Shown here one piece after another: positions 19,282-26,471 of a stretch of DNA of 64,000 nucleotides. Below the pieces are notes generated by a model that did not search any database, had not been told where the DNA came from, and saw only the letters and a program-made list of their open reading frames with translations. Position 1 is the stretch's first letter, and every line of letters starts with the position of its first letter. Source of the DNA: Ascidiimonas meishanensis (GTDB taxonomy: Bacteria > Bacteroidota > Bacteroidia > Flavobacteriales > Flavobacteriaceae). Location of the stretch: positions 1-64,000 of the forward strand of contig NZ_JBBEXD010000011.1 in the NCBI RefSeq assembly GCF_037782385.1, in the 5' to 3' direction. Position numbers and translations under genes: made by a program.

Positions 19282-19833
19282 CTAAACTTTTTCTACTTGC
19301 ATATAGCTTAATTCCAACGGAGTTTTTCTTCCAAATATCTTCACCATCACTTCAAGCTTACGCTTTTCTTCATTAATCTTCTCAACCGTTCCATTAAACC
19401 CATTAAAAGGTCCATCAATTACTTTTACCGTCTCTCCGAGTATGTATGGAATCGCTATATTATCAGTTTTCACAGATAATTCATCCACTTTTCCTAACAT
19501 TCTATTCACTTCAGACTTTCTAAGAGGTACAGGATCTCCACCCTTTACTTCTCCTAAAAAACCAATCACTCCAGTTATTGACTTGATAACATGAACTATT
19601 TCCCCACCAAGATTAGCTTTCACCATCACGTATCCAGGAAAATAGACACGCTCTTTATTTATTTTCTTACCATTACGAATCTGGATAACTTTTTCGGTAG
19701 GCACCAAGACCTCATCAACATAATCAGTATAACCTAATCTGGCTATTTCATTTTCTATATATGACTTAACCTTATTTTCCTGACCACTTACCGCTCTGAC
19801 CACATACCAATTTTTCACCAATGCTTCTGCCAT
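19282..19833 (-). CDS. nusG: Transcription termination/antitermination protein NusG
   Basis: The 183-residue protein has the NGN domain (KNWYVVRAVSGQENKVKSYI; FPGYVMVKANLGGEIVHVIK) that clamps RNA polymerase and a C-terminal KOW domain beginning about residue 130 (GETVKVIDGPFNGFNGTVEKI) that binds Rho or ribosomal S10. It lies between secE and rplK, the widely conserved position. Confidence 0.97.
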   Translation of the reverse strand: MAEALVKNWYVVRAVSGQENKVKSYIENEIARLGYTDYVDEVLVPTEKVIQIRNGKKINKERVYFPGYVMVKANLGGEIVHVIKSITGVIGFLGEVKGGDPVPLRKSEVNRMLGKVDELSVKTDNIAIPYILGETVKVIDGPFNGFNGTVEKINEEKRKLEVMVKIFGRKTPLELSYMQVEKV

Positions 19834-19855
19834 TGTTCCCAGACTTAGTAATTAT

Positions 19856-20047
19856 TTATTTAACAAAATCGAAGTAAAGCCGAATTAACTTTACAAACAT
19901 TGAATCAACCCCCCATATTGCAAGGGAAAAGATAATTGAAAAAACAGCAACTACCACCATCAGGTTTTGACCTTCAGCCCAACTTGGCCAGGTTACATTT
20001 GCTTTCAATTCATCAAATGATTCTTTTACATAAGTAATGATTGCCAT
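19856..20047 (-). CDS. secE: Preprotein translocase subunit SecE
   Basis: The 63-residue short-form SecE has an amphipathic helix with KESFDELKANVTWPSWAEGQ, then one membrane span (about 28-48). With SecY and SecG it forms the protein-conducting channel. It sits between tRNA-Trp and nusG. The single-span form is usual outside enterobacteria. Confidence 0.95.
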   Translation of the reverse strand: MAIITYVKESFDELKANVTWPSWAEGQNLMVVVAVFSIIFSLAIWGVDSMFVKLIRLYFDFVK

Positions 20048-20063
20048 AATTCATTTTTCTTTG

Positions 20064-20136
20064 CACGGGAGGAGAGGCTCGAACTCCCGACACCTGGTTT
20101 TGGAGACCAGTGCTCTACCAACTGAGCTACACCCGT
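20064..20136 (-). tRNA. tRNA-Trp(CCA)
   Basis: A 73-base cloverleaf carries anticodon CCA in the loop between ACTGG and CCAGG arms, T-arm GGGAG-TTCGAGC-CTCTC, and discriminator G. The acceptor stem ACGGGTG / CTCCCGT has a T-T mismatch at pair 6-67. CCA is not encoded (CAA follows the discriminator). It lies between tuf and secE, as in many bacteria. Confidence 0.95.
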
Positions 20137-20197
20137 ATTCACTTGAAAAGGTATCCACCATAAAGTGGACACCTTCCAAGTAATCATATAATATTAT

Positions 20198-21385
20198 TTA
20201 GTCAAGAATTTCAGTTACCTGACCTGCACCTACAGTTCTTCCACCTTCACGAATCGCGAAGCGAAGACCTAAACTAAGTGCAATAGGCTGAAGAAGCTCA
20301 ACTATAATGGTAAGGTTATCACCCGGCATTACCATCTCAACACCTTCAGGAAGATTAATAGTTCCTGTCACGTCAGTTGTACGAACGTAGAACTGAGGAC
20401 GATAGTTGTTATGAAATGGAGTGTGACGCCCACCTTCTTCTTTTTTAAGGATATACACCTCAGCTTTAAACTTAGAGTGAGGAGTTACAGAACCTGGCTT
20501 GCAGATTACCATACCTCTTTTGATATCAGTCTTTTCAATACCTCTCAATAAGATACCTACATTATCTCCTGCTTCACCTCTGTCAAGAATTTTTCTAAAC
20601 ATCTCAACACCAGTTACAGTAGAAGTTAATTTCTCAGCACCCATACCAATGATATCCACAGCATCACCTGTATTTGCAACACCAGTCTCAATACGACCAG
20701 TAGCAACGGTACCACGACCTGTGATAGTAAATACATCTTCAACAGGCATTAAGAAATCTTTCTCAATATCACGCTTAGGAAGTTCAATCCAATTATCAAC
20801 AGCTTCCATTAATTCAAGCACTGTATCCACCCATTTCTCTTCACCATTAAGAGCACCAAGAGCAGAACCTTGAACTACAGGTCCATTATCACCGTCATAT
20901 TCATAGAAACTCAACAACTCTCTAATTTCCATTTCAACAAGTTCAAGTAGCTCTTCATCATCTACCATATCTACCTTGTTCATGAAAACCACGATTCTTG
21001 GAACACCAACTTGACGGCCAAGAAGGATGTGCTCACGTGTTTGAGGCATAGGGCCATCTGTAGCAGCAACCACCAAAATAGCTCCGTCCATCTGAGCCGC
21101 ACCTGTAACCATGTTCTTAACATAATCGGCGTGACCAGGACAATCAACGTGTGCATAGTGACGATTAGCCGTCTGATATTCTACATGAGATGTATTAATT
21201 GTAATACCTCTTTCCTTTTCTTCTGGAGCATTATCAATAGAAGCAAAATCTCTAACTGCAGAAAGTCCTTTGTCAGCTAATACTTTTGTAATAGCAGCAG
21301 TTAAAGTAGTTTTACCGTGATCTACGTGTCCAATAGTACCAATATTTAAGTGGGGTTTGGAACGATCAAAAGTTTCCTTTGCCAT
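20198..21385 (-). CDS. tuf: Elongation factor Tu
   Basis: The 395-residue GTPase delivers aminoacyl-tRNA to the ribosome. The P-loop GHVDHGKTT, the DCPGH motif and the NKVD motif are all present, followed by domains 2 and 3 with GRGTVATGRIETG and the C-terminal REGGRTVGAGQVTEI. It stands between tRNA-Thr(GGT) and tRNA-Trp in the tRNA-tuf-secE-nusG arrangement also seen around E. coli tufB. A TAAATTTG box 40 bases upstream (21424-21431) lacks a partner element at the right distance. Confidence 0.99.
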   Translation of the reverse strand: MAKETFDRSKPHLNIGTIGHVDHGKTTLTAAITKVLADKGLSAVRDFASIDNAPEEKERGITINTSHVEYQTANRHYAHVDCPGHADYVKNMVTGAAQMDGAILVVAATDGPMPQTREHILLGRQVGVPRIVVFMNKVDMVDDEELLELVEMEIRELLSFYEYDGDNGPVVQGSALGALNGEEKWVDTVLELMEAVDNWIELPKRDIEKDFLMPVEDVFTITGRGTVATGRIETGVANTGDAVDIIGMGAEKLTSTVTGVEMFRKILDRGEAGDNVGILLRGIEKTDIKRGMVICKPGSVTPHSKFKAEVYILKKEEGGRHTPFHNNYRPQFYVRTTDVTGTINLPEGVEMVMPGDNLTIIVELLQPIALSLGLRFAIREGGRTVGAGQVTEILD

Positions 21386-21442
21386 GATTTAATTAATTTT
21401 AATCTTAGTTATATATTAGTGTTCAAATTTAAACTTAACATG

Positions 21443-21514
21443 AGCCAATGACGGGAATTGAACCCGTGACCTCTTCCTTACCAAGGAAACGCTCTACCCC
21501 TGAGCTACATCGGC
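21443..21514 (-). tRNA. tRNA-Thr(GGT)
   Basis: A 72-base cloverleaf has acceptor GCCGATG/CATTGGC (with one G-T pair), discriminator T, anticodon loop TTGGTAA (anticodon GGT) on stem TTTCC/GGAAG, and T-loop TTCAATT. It is the fourth tRNA of the operon, 57 bases before tuf. Confidence 0.95.
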
Positions 21515-21572
21515 TTTGATTGCTCGAGGAGCATATTCTAGGCACGCCTTATATTTAAGACGTGGGTTTTGG

Positions 21573-21645
21573 AGCGGGAGACGAGGTTCGAACTCGCGAC
21601 ATTCAGCTTGGAAGGCTGACGCTCTACCAACTGAGCTACTCCCGC
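21573..21645 (-). tRNA. tRNA-Gly(TCC)
   Basis: A 73-base cloverleaf has acceptor GCGGGAG/CTCCCGC, anticodon stem TCAGC/GCTGA with loop CTTCCAA (anticodon TCC), T-loop TTCGAAC and discriminator T. The bases after the discriminator (21572-21570) read CCA, unlike the other tRNAs here, which may be chance. Confidence 0.96.
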
Positions 21646-21750
21646 ATTGTAAACTTTTCAAATATTGTGAATTGACAAGAACAAACTTCAGGCTTTCAAT
21701 TGAAAACGATCAAAGCTTCTTTTAATACACAAGTTATTTGAGTGCTTAAG

Positions 21751-21833
21751 TGGGGAGAGCAGGATTCGAACCTGCGAAGGTAAAAACCAACAGATTTACA
21801 GTCTGTCCTCGTTGGCCGCTTGAGTATCTCCCC
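21751..21833 (-). tRNA. tRNA-Tyr(GTA)
   Basis: An 83-base class II tRNA has acceptor GGGGAGA/TCTCCCC, discriminator A, anticodon GTA in ACTGTAAAT and a long variable arm, as expected for bacterial tRNA-Tyr. Confidence 0.96.
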
Positions 21834-21896
21834 TTAATCATTAATTTAAAGAACTTCACATGAGAAATTAATTCTCATGATTTTTAACTTTTTTTG

Positions 21897-21970
21897 AGCC
21901 GATAGAGGGACTCGAACCCACGACCTGCTGATTACAAATCAGCTGCTCTAGCCAGCTGAGCTACATCGGC
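21897..21970 (-). tRNA. tRNA-Thr(TGT)
   Basis: A 74-base cloverleaf has acceptor GCCGATG/TATCGGC, anticodon stem CTGAT/ATCAG with loop TTTGTAA (anticodon TGT) and discriminator T. It is the first gene of the tRNA-tuf operon; a promoter lies 39 bases upstream. Confidence 0.96.
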
Positions 21971-21980
21971 TTTTTAGCAT

Positions 21981-22007
21981 AAAAAAGTCCGCTATTTCTA
22001 ACGGACT
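21981..22007 (-). terminator. Intrinsic terminator after hpf, overlapping the tRNA operon start
   Basis: AGTCCGTTA and TAGCGGACT (22007-21999 and 21994-21986) form a stem with one wobble pair, followed on the minus strand by a run of T. It lies 54 bases after the hpf stop and 16 bases before tRNA-Thr(TGT). Confidence 0.85.
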
Positions 22008-22008
22008 G

Positions 22009-22039
22009 CAAATGTATAGATTTATTTTTTTATTCAAAA
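22009..22039 (-). promoter_or_regulatory. Promoter of the tRNA-tuf operon
   Basis: On the minus strand TTTTG (22039-22035), an 18-base spacer and TACATTTG (22016-22009) match the Bacteroidota TTG-N(17-23)-TAnnTTTG promoter. Transcription should begin about 22002-22005, that is inside the ascending arm of the hpf terminator hairpin. Confidence 0.75.
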
Positions 22040-22060
22040 CATTTTTTAAAATATTTTAAT

Positions 22061-22363
22061 CTAAATATGAGCTCTTAATTTTTCTTTTCTTTTCAAAAGT
22101 ACTCTTCCTAAAGAATCAGTAGCCATATCAATACCCTCTTCAAAAGACTTACATTGCTTTTTTACGATGAACTCATCTCCTGGAACATGTACTTTAACCT
22201 CTACAATTTTATTCTCTTTAGTGCTGGTTTTCTGCACTTTCAGGTAAACATCTGAAGAAATCACTCTGTCATAATAAACCTCAAGTTTATCCATTCTCTT
22301 CTGAATAAAGTTCATCAGTTTTTGATCTGCATTGAAATTTACGGATTGGGTGTTTACTTTCAT
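22061..22363 (-). CDS. hpf: Ribosome hibernation-promoting factor, short form
   Basis: The 100-residue protein has the HPF/RaiA fold pattern (QSVNFNADQKLMNFIQKRMDKL; VKVHVPGDEFIVKK; SFEEGIDMATDSLGRVLLKRKEKL). Members bind the 30S A and P sites and inactivate ribosomes in stationary phase. The length indicates the short form without the C-terminal dimerisation domain. It follows xerC by 27 bases, so both are likely co-transcribed, and it ends before a strong terminator. Confidence 0.92.
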   Translation of the reverse strand: MKVNTQSVNFNADQKLMNFIQKRMDKLEVYYDRVISSDVYLKVQKTSTKENKIVEVKVHVPGDEFIVKKQCKSFEEGIDMATDSLGRVLLKRKEKLRAHI

Positions 22364-22390
22364 GTTGGTTGATTTTAGGTTAAACTTTTT

Positions 22391-23293
22391 TTAATCGTCA
22401 AGATTTTTTCGGTTTCGGGGGTGAGTCTTGGCATAAACCTTTTTAAGTTCAGTAATACTATTATGCGTATATACTTGTGTTGATGCAAGACTTGAATGTC
22501 CTAGTAATTCCTTGACGGAATTTAAATCAGCACCTTGAGAAAGCATGTGAGTTGCAAAAGTATGTCTTAAAATATGAGGACTCGTTTTAGCTTTAGCAGA
22601 TGCTTTACTAAAATAATTATTTATTATTCTATACACAAGCGTTTCATACAATTTGTTTCCATTCTTCCTTAAAAAGAAAAAATCATCAGAAGTTTCATTA
22701 CTTACAGTTTTTCTTAAAACTAAATAATTTTTTATATCATCTGTCAATGCATTCAATAAAGGTATGATTCTTTCTTTATTTCGCTTCCCCAAAACCTTTA
22801 TTATTCTTTCGGATTTATTTACATCTCCACATTTGAGATTTATTAATTCACTTCTTCTGATACCAGTAGTGTAAAAAAGTTCCACTATTAAACAGTCTCT
22901 TACACTTTCAAAATCCTGTTTACCCTTTAAATGTGCCAATACTTTTTCCATTTCGGACAATGAAAAAGGAATCTCTACTTTTTTTTGTGTTTTTAATGCC
23001 TTATGTTTTAGTAGCGGGTTTGCGCTGATAACATTACATTTAAGGAGGAATTTATAGTAAGCCTTTAGCGCAGCAATTTTACGATTAATAGATCTATTAG
23101 ACACCTTGTTATCTACTAAAGAGACAATCCAATGTCTAATATGTCCATAATTTACAATATCAATATTTTTGATGTCCATTTCATCTTTACAAAATGCCTG
23201 AAAAACCTGAATATCTCTTTGGTAAGCGATAATGGTATTATCTGAGTATTTTTTTTCAAGCGAAAGATAATCCAGAAATTGTTGTATTGACAT
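22391..23293 (-). CDS. xerC: Tyrosine recombinase XerC-like
   Basis: The 300-residue integrase-family protein has an N-terminal SAM-like core-binding domain (FLDYLSLEKKYSDNTIIAYQRD) and a catalytic domain with TTGIRRSEL (Arg), PHILRHTFATHM (His and Arg), LGHSS (His) and the nucleophile Tyr in STQVYTH. The size and lack of mobile-element context fit the housekeeping enzyme that resolves chromosome dimers at dif rather than a phage integrase. I choose the ATG at 23293 (MSIQQFLDY); an in-frame TTG at 23314 would add 7 residues but lies inside the upstream terminator. Assignment as XerC rather than XerD is tentative. Confidence 0.88.
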   Translation of the reverse strand: MSIQQFLDYLSLEKKYSDNTIIAYQRDIQVFQAFCKDEMDIKNIDIVNYGHIRHWIVSLVDNKVSNRSINRKIAALKAYYKFLLKCNVISANPLLKHKALKTQKKVEIPFSLSEMEKVLAHLKGKQDFESVRDCLIVELFYTTGIRRSELINLKCGDVNKSERIIKVLGKRNKERIIPLLNALTDDIKNYLVLRKTVSNETSDDFFFLRKNGNKLYETLVYRIINNYFSKASAKAKTSPHILRHTFATHMLSQGADLNSVKELLGHSSLASTQVYTHNSITELKKVYAKTHPRNRKNLDD

Positions 23294-23341
23294 AAAAAAA
23301 ACCGTTAGAAGCAAAGTTAAAAAACTTTACACACTAACGGT
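23294..23341 (-). terminator. Intrinsic terminator of rpsU, abutting the xerC start codon
   Basis: ACCGTTAG and CTAACGGT (23341-23334 and 23308-23301) form an 8-bp stem around a loop that itself can fold (AAAGTT/AACTTT). The minus strand then has eight T running directly into the xerC ATG. Confidence 0.85.
23312..23319 (-). promoter_or_regulatory. Candidate xerC promoter (-7 element) inside the rpsU terminator loop
   Basis: TAACTTTG on the minus strand matches TAnnTTTG. A start 6-8 bases downstream would lie in the descending arm of the terminator, leaving a leader of roughly 10 bases before the xerC ATG. No good TTTG partner was found at -33, so confidence is limited. Confidence 0.5.
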
Positions 23342-23366
23342 TCATGCAATGTTATTTAGGTTTAGA

Positions 23367-23561
23367 CTAAACTTGTTCGTTATCTCTTAAACCTTGAATA
23401 TATTGAGCTTTCTGAACTTGAGTTCTTTTCTCGATAGATGGTTTTGTAAAATGTTGACGACTTCTTAGTTGTTTCATCGTTTTGGTTCTATCAAACTTCC
23501 TTTTATAGCGCTTCAATGCTCTATCAATATTCTCTCCTTCTTTAATAGGAACTATTAACAT
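23367..23561 (-). CDS. rpsU: 30S ribosomal protein bS21
   Basis: The 64-residue basic protein (IVPIKEGENIDRALKRYKRKF...) is bS21. In Flavobacteriia bS21, with bS18 and bS6, helps occlude the anti-Shine-Dalgarno end of 16S rRNA, and rpsU is reported to be one of few mRNAs that keep a strong Shine-Dalgarno. That is what this sequence shows (see the separate entry). It is followed by a terminator and then xerC-hpf. Confidence 0.96.
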   Translation of the reverse strand: MLIVPIKEGENIDRALKRYKRKFDRTKTMKQLRSRQHFTKPSIEKRTQVQKAQYIQGLRDNEQV

Positions 23562-23567
23562 ATCATA

Positions 23568-23578
23568 TCACCTCCTTT
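23568..23578 (-). promoter_or_regulatory. Perfect Shine-Dalgarno of rpsU
   Basis: The minus strand reads AAAGGAGGTGA, complementary to the 16S 3' end. GGAGG ends 9 bases before the ATG. I noticed no comparable site before the other genes of this window, whose starts are preceded by AT-rich sequence. Confidence 0.92.
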
Positions 23579-23628
23579 CGTTTAGAATGCAAAATTAATT
23601 AATTTTTATAAATTAAAAACCCTATTTT

Positions 23629-25017
23629 CTATTTAGGAGACCAAACACTATAACTATTAGGAGGAACTTGAATTTTAACCCAACCATTACCTTGGGTTAT
23701 TGGCTCCCAACCAGAGTGACCTGTGAAATCTTTAATACGTATATTATTCCAGTTAGTTGGTATCCAACGTTCTTTCCATGAATTGCTGTTATTTATATAA
23801 ACTACTAGACCAGGACTACCATTTCTTCTTGCAACATATTCATCTATATCTGTATACAAAACAGAGGTATTACCATTTGCTTTATTATTATGTATCCATA
23901 TTAGATTATTCAATTTATTTTTATCTAGCGATTGCTCGTAATCATTATAAAAGATAGTGGGATAACCTTCATGTGTAAGTATAAAAGCATATGCTAGTAG
24001 TTTTCCATTAAAAATCTCGTCTGTATCATGGTTAGTTACAAAAGTAACAGCCTTCATAGGGTTTCTTTTAAGCAACATATCATCATTTAAACGATTTAAA
24101 TTATTTCCTACAAAAGCATCTCTCATTCTGTAATAACAAGCAAAATCAAAAGCAGACGCCTGAGCTTGATCAGACCACCAATCCAGCGTGGCTGCATTTC
24201 CATCCCAATACTCACCCACTGTAAACCCTCCAATAGCATTTTTCCATTCTTTCACTACCCAAGGTTCAAATCCTTTTACGTAATCAAACCGCCACCCATC
24301 AAAGCCCATGGTGTTTTTATAGTACTTTCCAACAGAGTTAGAACGCTTCCAAAGCCAATCCTGAACATACGCTTTATGATGACATATGTCTGCAAAACCA
24401 CCAAATATTCCAGTATCGTTGGTATGATAATCATTCGGATGAAAATCGTATTGAGATCTATCAAAAAGACCAGAAGCAGGATTGTAATCTGTATAAGTAT
24501 TTGCGTTTGTAAAAATATTATACTCTGAATCTCCACCACTATTATGATTAACGACTATATCTGCTATTACACTAATATTGTTGTTATGGGCTGTATTAAT
24601 GAGGGAAATTAACTCTGATTTAGATCCAAACCTTGTTTCTATTGAACCTTTTTGATTAAAATTACCAAAATCATAATAATCAAATGGATCATATCCCATA
24701 GAATTTGGACCATCTAAAGCTTTGCTAACAGGCGGGAGCCAAATAGCATCTATCCCTGCATTTTTCCAGGAAGGAATCTTTCCCTTTACAGTGTTCCACC
24801 AAGTTCCACCCAAAGGCACATTCCAATAAAAAGCCTGCATCATAACTTTAGACCCAATAGATCTAGATGCGTATCCATTTTTTTTATTAGTTTCAGATTG
24901 GTCATTTAAAATTACAGCTTCATTAAGCTGTTCAATCTCTAAGATCTCTCCTTTTTCACAACTAAAGAGCAATAGGCATGAAAAAAAGAAAAAGTACATA
25001 TAACTAAATTTTCTCAT
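23629..25017 (-). CDS. GH13 alpha-amylase lipoprotein
   Basis: The 462-residue glycoside hydrolase has a lipoprotein signal (LLLLFSC, C20), placing it in an outer or inner membrane or on the cell surface. The GH13 regions are clear: DIVVNH (region I), GWRFDYVKG with the nucleophile D245, GEYWDG with acid/base E269, and TNHDTD with D331. A beta-sheet domain C closes the protein (VWSPK end). It should cleave internal alpha-1,4 bonds of starch or glycogen. It is not in a SusCD locus, so it stands as a single gene. Two 9-bp direct repeats lie about 75 bases upstream. Confidence 0.93.
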   Translation of the reverse strand: MRKFSYMYFFFFSCLLLFSCEKGEILEIEQLNEAVILNDQSETNKKNGYASRSIGSKVMMQAFYWNVPLGGTWWNTVKGKIPSWKNAGIDAIWLPPVSKALDGPNSMGYDPFDYYDFGNFNQKGSIETRFGSKSELISLINTAHNNNISVIADIVVNHNSGGDSEYNIFTNANTYTDYNPASGLFDRSQYDFHPNDYHTNDTGIFGGFADICHHKAYVQDWLWKRSNSVGKYYKNTMGFDGWRFDYVKGFEPWVVKEWKNAIGGFTVGEYWDGNAATLDWWSDQAQASAFDFACYYRMRDAFVGNNLNRLNDDMLLKRNPMKAVTFVTNHDTDEIFNGKLLAYAFILTHEGYPTIFYNDYEQSLDKNKLNNLIWIHNNKANGNTSVLYTDIDEYVARRNGSPGLVVYINNSNSWKERWIPTNWNNIRIKDFTGHSGWEPITQGNGWVKIQVPPNSYSVWSPK

Positions 25018-25088
25018 AATAAATTGGTTTAAATTAGTTTAAATTTCTTTCAATCTATATAAAAAAAATCGGTAAATAAAATTACTTT

Positions 25089-25115
25089 AACGTTTGAGCT
25101 AACGAAAACGTTTGA
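25089..25115. repeat. Direct repeat AACGTTTGA upstream of the amylase gene
   Basis: AACGTTTGA occurs at 25089-25097 and again at 25107-25115, an 18-bp period. The 25018-25296 gap holds no gene. It could be an operator or chance in AT-rich DNA. No TAnnTTTG box for the amylase was found in this gap. Confidence 0.4.
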
Positions 25116-25245
25116 TTGTTAAAAATTTGACTATAGTTTAATATTAAATTAAAAAAATTATTAATTTCATAATTTTAGAAGCTTCATAATAATGATTTGT
25201 TAATTAATCTTTTTTTAAGTATCTGTTTTTACGAAATGTTTGAAC

Positions 25246-25273
25246 AAAAAAATCGCCTCATAAAGGCGATTTT
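25246..25273 (-). terminator. Intrinsic terminator of the AGCS-HhH-acyl-CoA dehydrogenase run
   Basis: AAAATCGCCT and AGGCGATTTT (25249-25258 and 25264-25273) form a 10-bp stem with a 5-base loop. On the minus strand, T residues follow. It lies 24 bases after the dehydrogenase stop. Confidence 0.88.
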
Positions 25274-25296
25274 AGATACGTATATTTTAAACTTCT

Positions 25297-26460
25297 TTAT
25301 TTAAGAATATTTCTGGCTATCACTAACTTTTGAATTTCTGTGGTACCTTCTCCAATAGTGCATAATTTAGCATCTCTGTAAAACTTTTCAACTGGAAAAT
25401 CTTTGGTATAACCATAACCTCCATGAATCTGAACAGCCTCATTGGCTACCTTGACGCAAACTTCTGATGCATACATTTTACTCATAGCACTTATTTTGGT
25501 CATTTTTCTACCTGCATTTTTTTCAAAAGCTGCTTTATGTAATAAGAGTTCAGAAGCTTCAATTTCTGTTGCCATATCTGCCAACTTAAATGAAATACCT
25601 TGAAAATGACTTATTGGCTTTCCAAATTGCACCCTTTCTTTAGAATATTTTAAAGATGCTTCATAGGCACCCTTAGCTATTCCTAATGAAAGCGCACCTA
25701 TAGAAATTCTGCCTCCATCTAATATTTTCATGGATTGTATAAACCCTTCCCCTATTTCGCCAAGTCTGTTAGCATCGGAAACTCTACAATTATCAAAAAC
25801 TAATTCTGCCGTTTCACTAGCACGCATGCCTAATTTATTTTCCTTTTTTCCACTACTAAAACCAGGAGTTCCTTTCTCAACTACAAAGGCAGTCATTCCA
25901 TGAGAATCACCTTTCTCTCCTGTTCTTACGATCACAACCGCTACATCTCCACTTTTTCCGTGAGTAATAAAATTTTTAGCTCCATTAATAATCCAATCGT
26001 CACCCTTCTTTACTGCCGTTGTATTCATACCTCCAGCATCAGAACCTGTATTGTGCTCAGTTAAGCCCCAGGCACCAATCCATTCACCTGTTGCCAACTT
26101 TGGAAGCCATTTACTTTTTTGTTCTTCATTACCGAATGAAAGTATGTGATTTGTACATAATGAATTATGCGCGGCAACAGAAAGTCCTATAGACGGATCT
26201 ACCTTGGAAATTTCTTCAATTATTGCAATATATTCGTGATATCCCAAACCCGAACCTCCATAGGACTCAGGAACCAATATACCAAGAAAGCCCATTTCAC
26301 CGGCTTTTTTCATTGTATCAATTGGAAATTCCTGAGATTCATCCCATTCCATGACGTAAGGTCGAATATGTGTTTCAGCAAATTCTTTTGCTGAATTCGC
26401 GATCATTTGCTGTGTTTCAGAATAGTCAAAATTCATCTGATGAGCTATATCTATTTCCAT
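25297..26460 (-). CDS. Acyl-CoA dehydrogenase
   Basis: The 387-residue flavoenzyme oxidises acyl-CoA to enoyl-CoA with electrons going to ETF. Visible motifs are GAWGLTEHNTGSDAGGMNT (FAD/substrate), VQFGKPISHFQGISFKLADM and the C-terminal IGEGTTEIQKLVIAR, where the Glu of GEGT is at the catalytic-base position. Substrate chain length cannot be read off; butyryl or short-chain type is plausible. The ATG at 26460 is preferred over an in-frame TTG at 26469; the ATG at 26436 (MNFDYSETQQ) is a strong alternative. It follows the HhH gene by 11 bases. Confidence 0.9.
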   Translation of the reverse strand: MEIDIAHQMNFDYSETQQMIANSAKEFAETHIRPYVMEWDESQEFPIDTMKKAGEMGFLGILVPESYGGSGLGYHEYIAIIEEISKVDPSIGLSVAAHNSLCTNHILSFGNEEQKSKWLPKLATGEWIGAWGLTEHNTGSDAGGMNTTAVKKGDDWIINGAKNFITHGKSGDVAVVIVRTGEKGDSHGMTAFVVEKGTPGFSSGKKENKLGMRASETAELVFDNCRVSDANRLGEIGEGFIQSMKILDGGRISIGALSLGIAKGAYEASLKYSKERVQFGKPISHFQGISFKLADMATEIEASELLLHKAAFEKNAGRKMTKISAMSKMYASEVCVKVANEAVQIHGGYGYTKDFPVEKFYRDAKLCTIGEGTTEIQKLVIARNILK

Positions 26461-26471
26461 TAAAAGCAATT

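Noticed and set aside
21424..21431. TAAATTTG box as a separate tuf promoter
   Set aside because: The nearest TTG is only 14 bases upstream and lies inside tRNA-Thr(GGT); the operon promoter before the first tRNA explains expression.
22391..23293. xerC-like gene as a marker of an integrated element
   Set aside because: It is surrounded by core genes, co-directional with hpf, and shows no att-like repeats or phage genes nearby.
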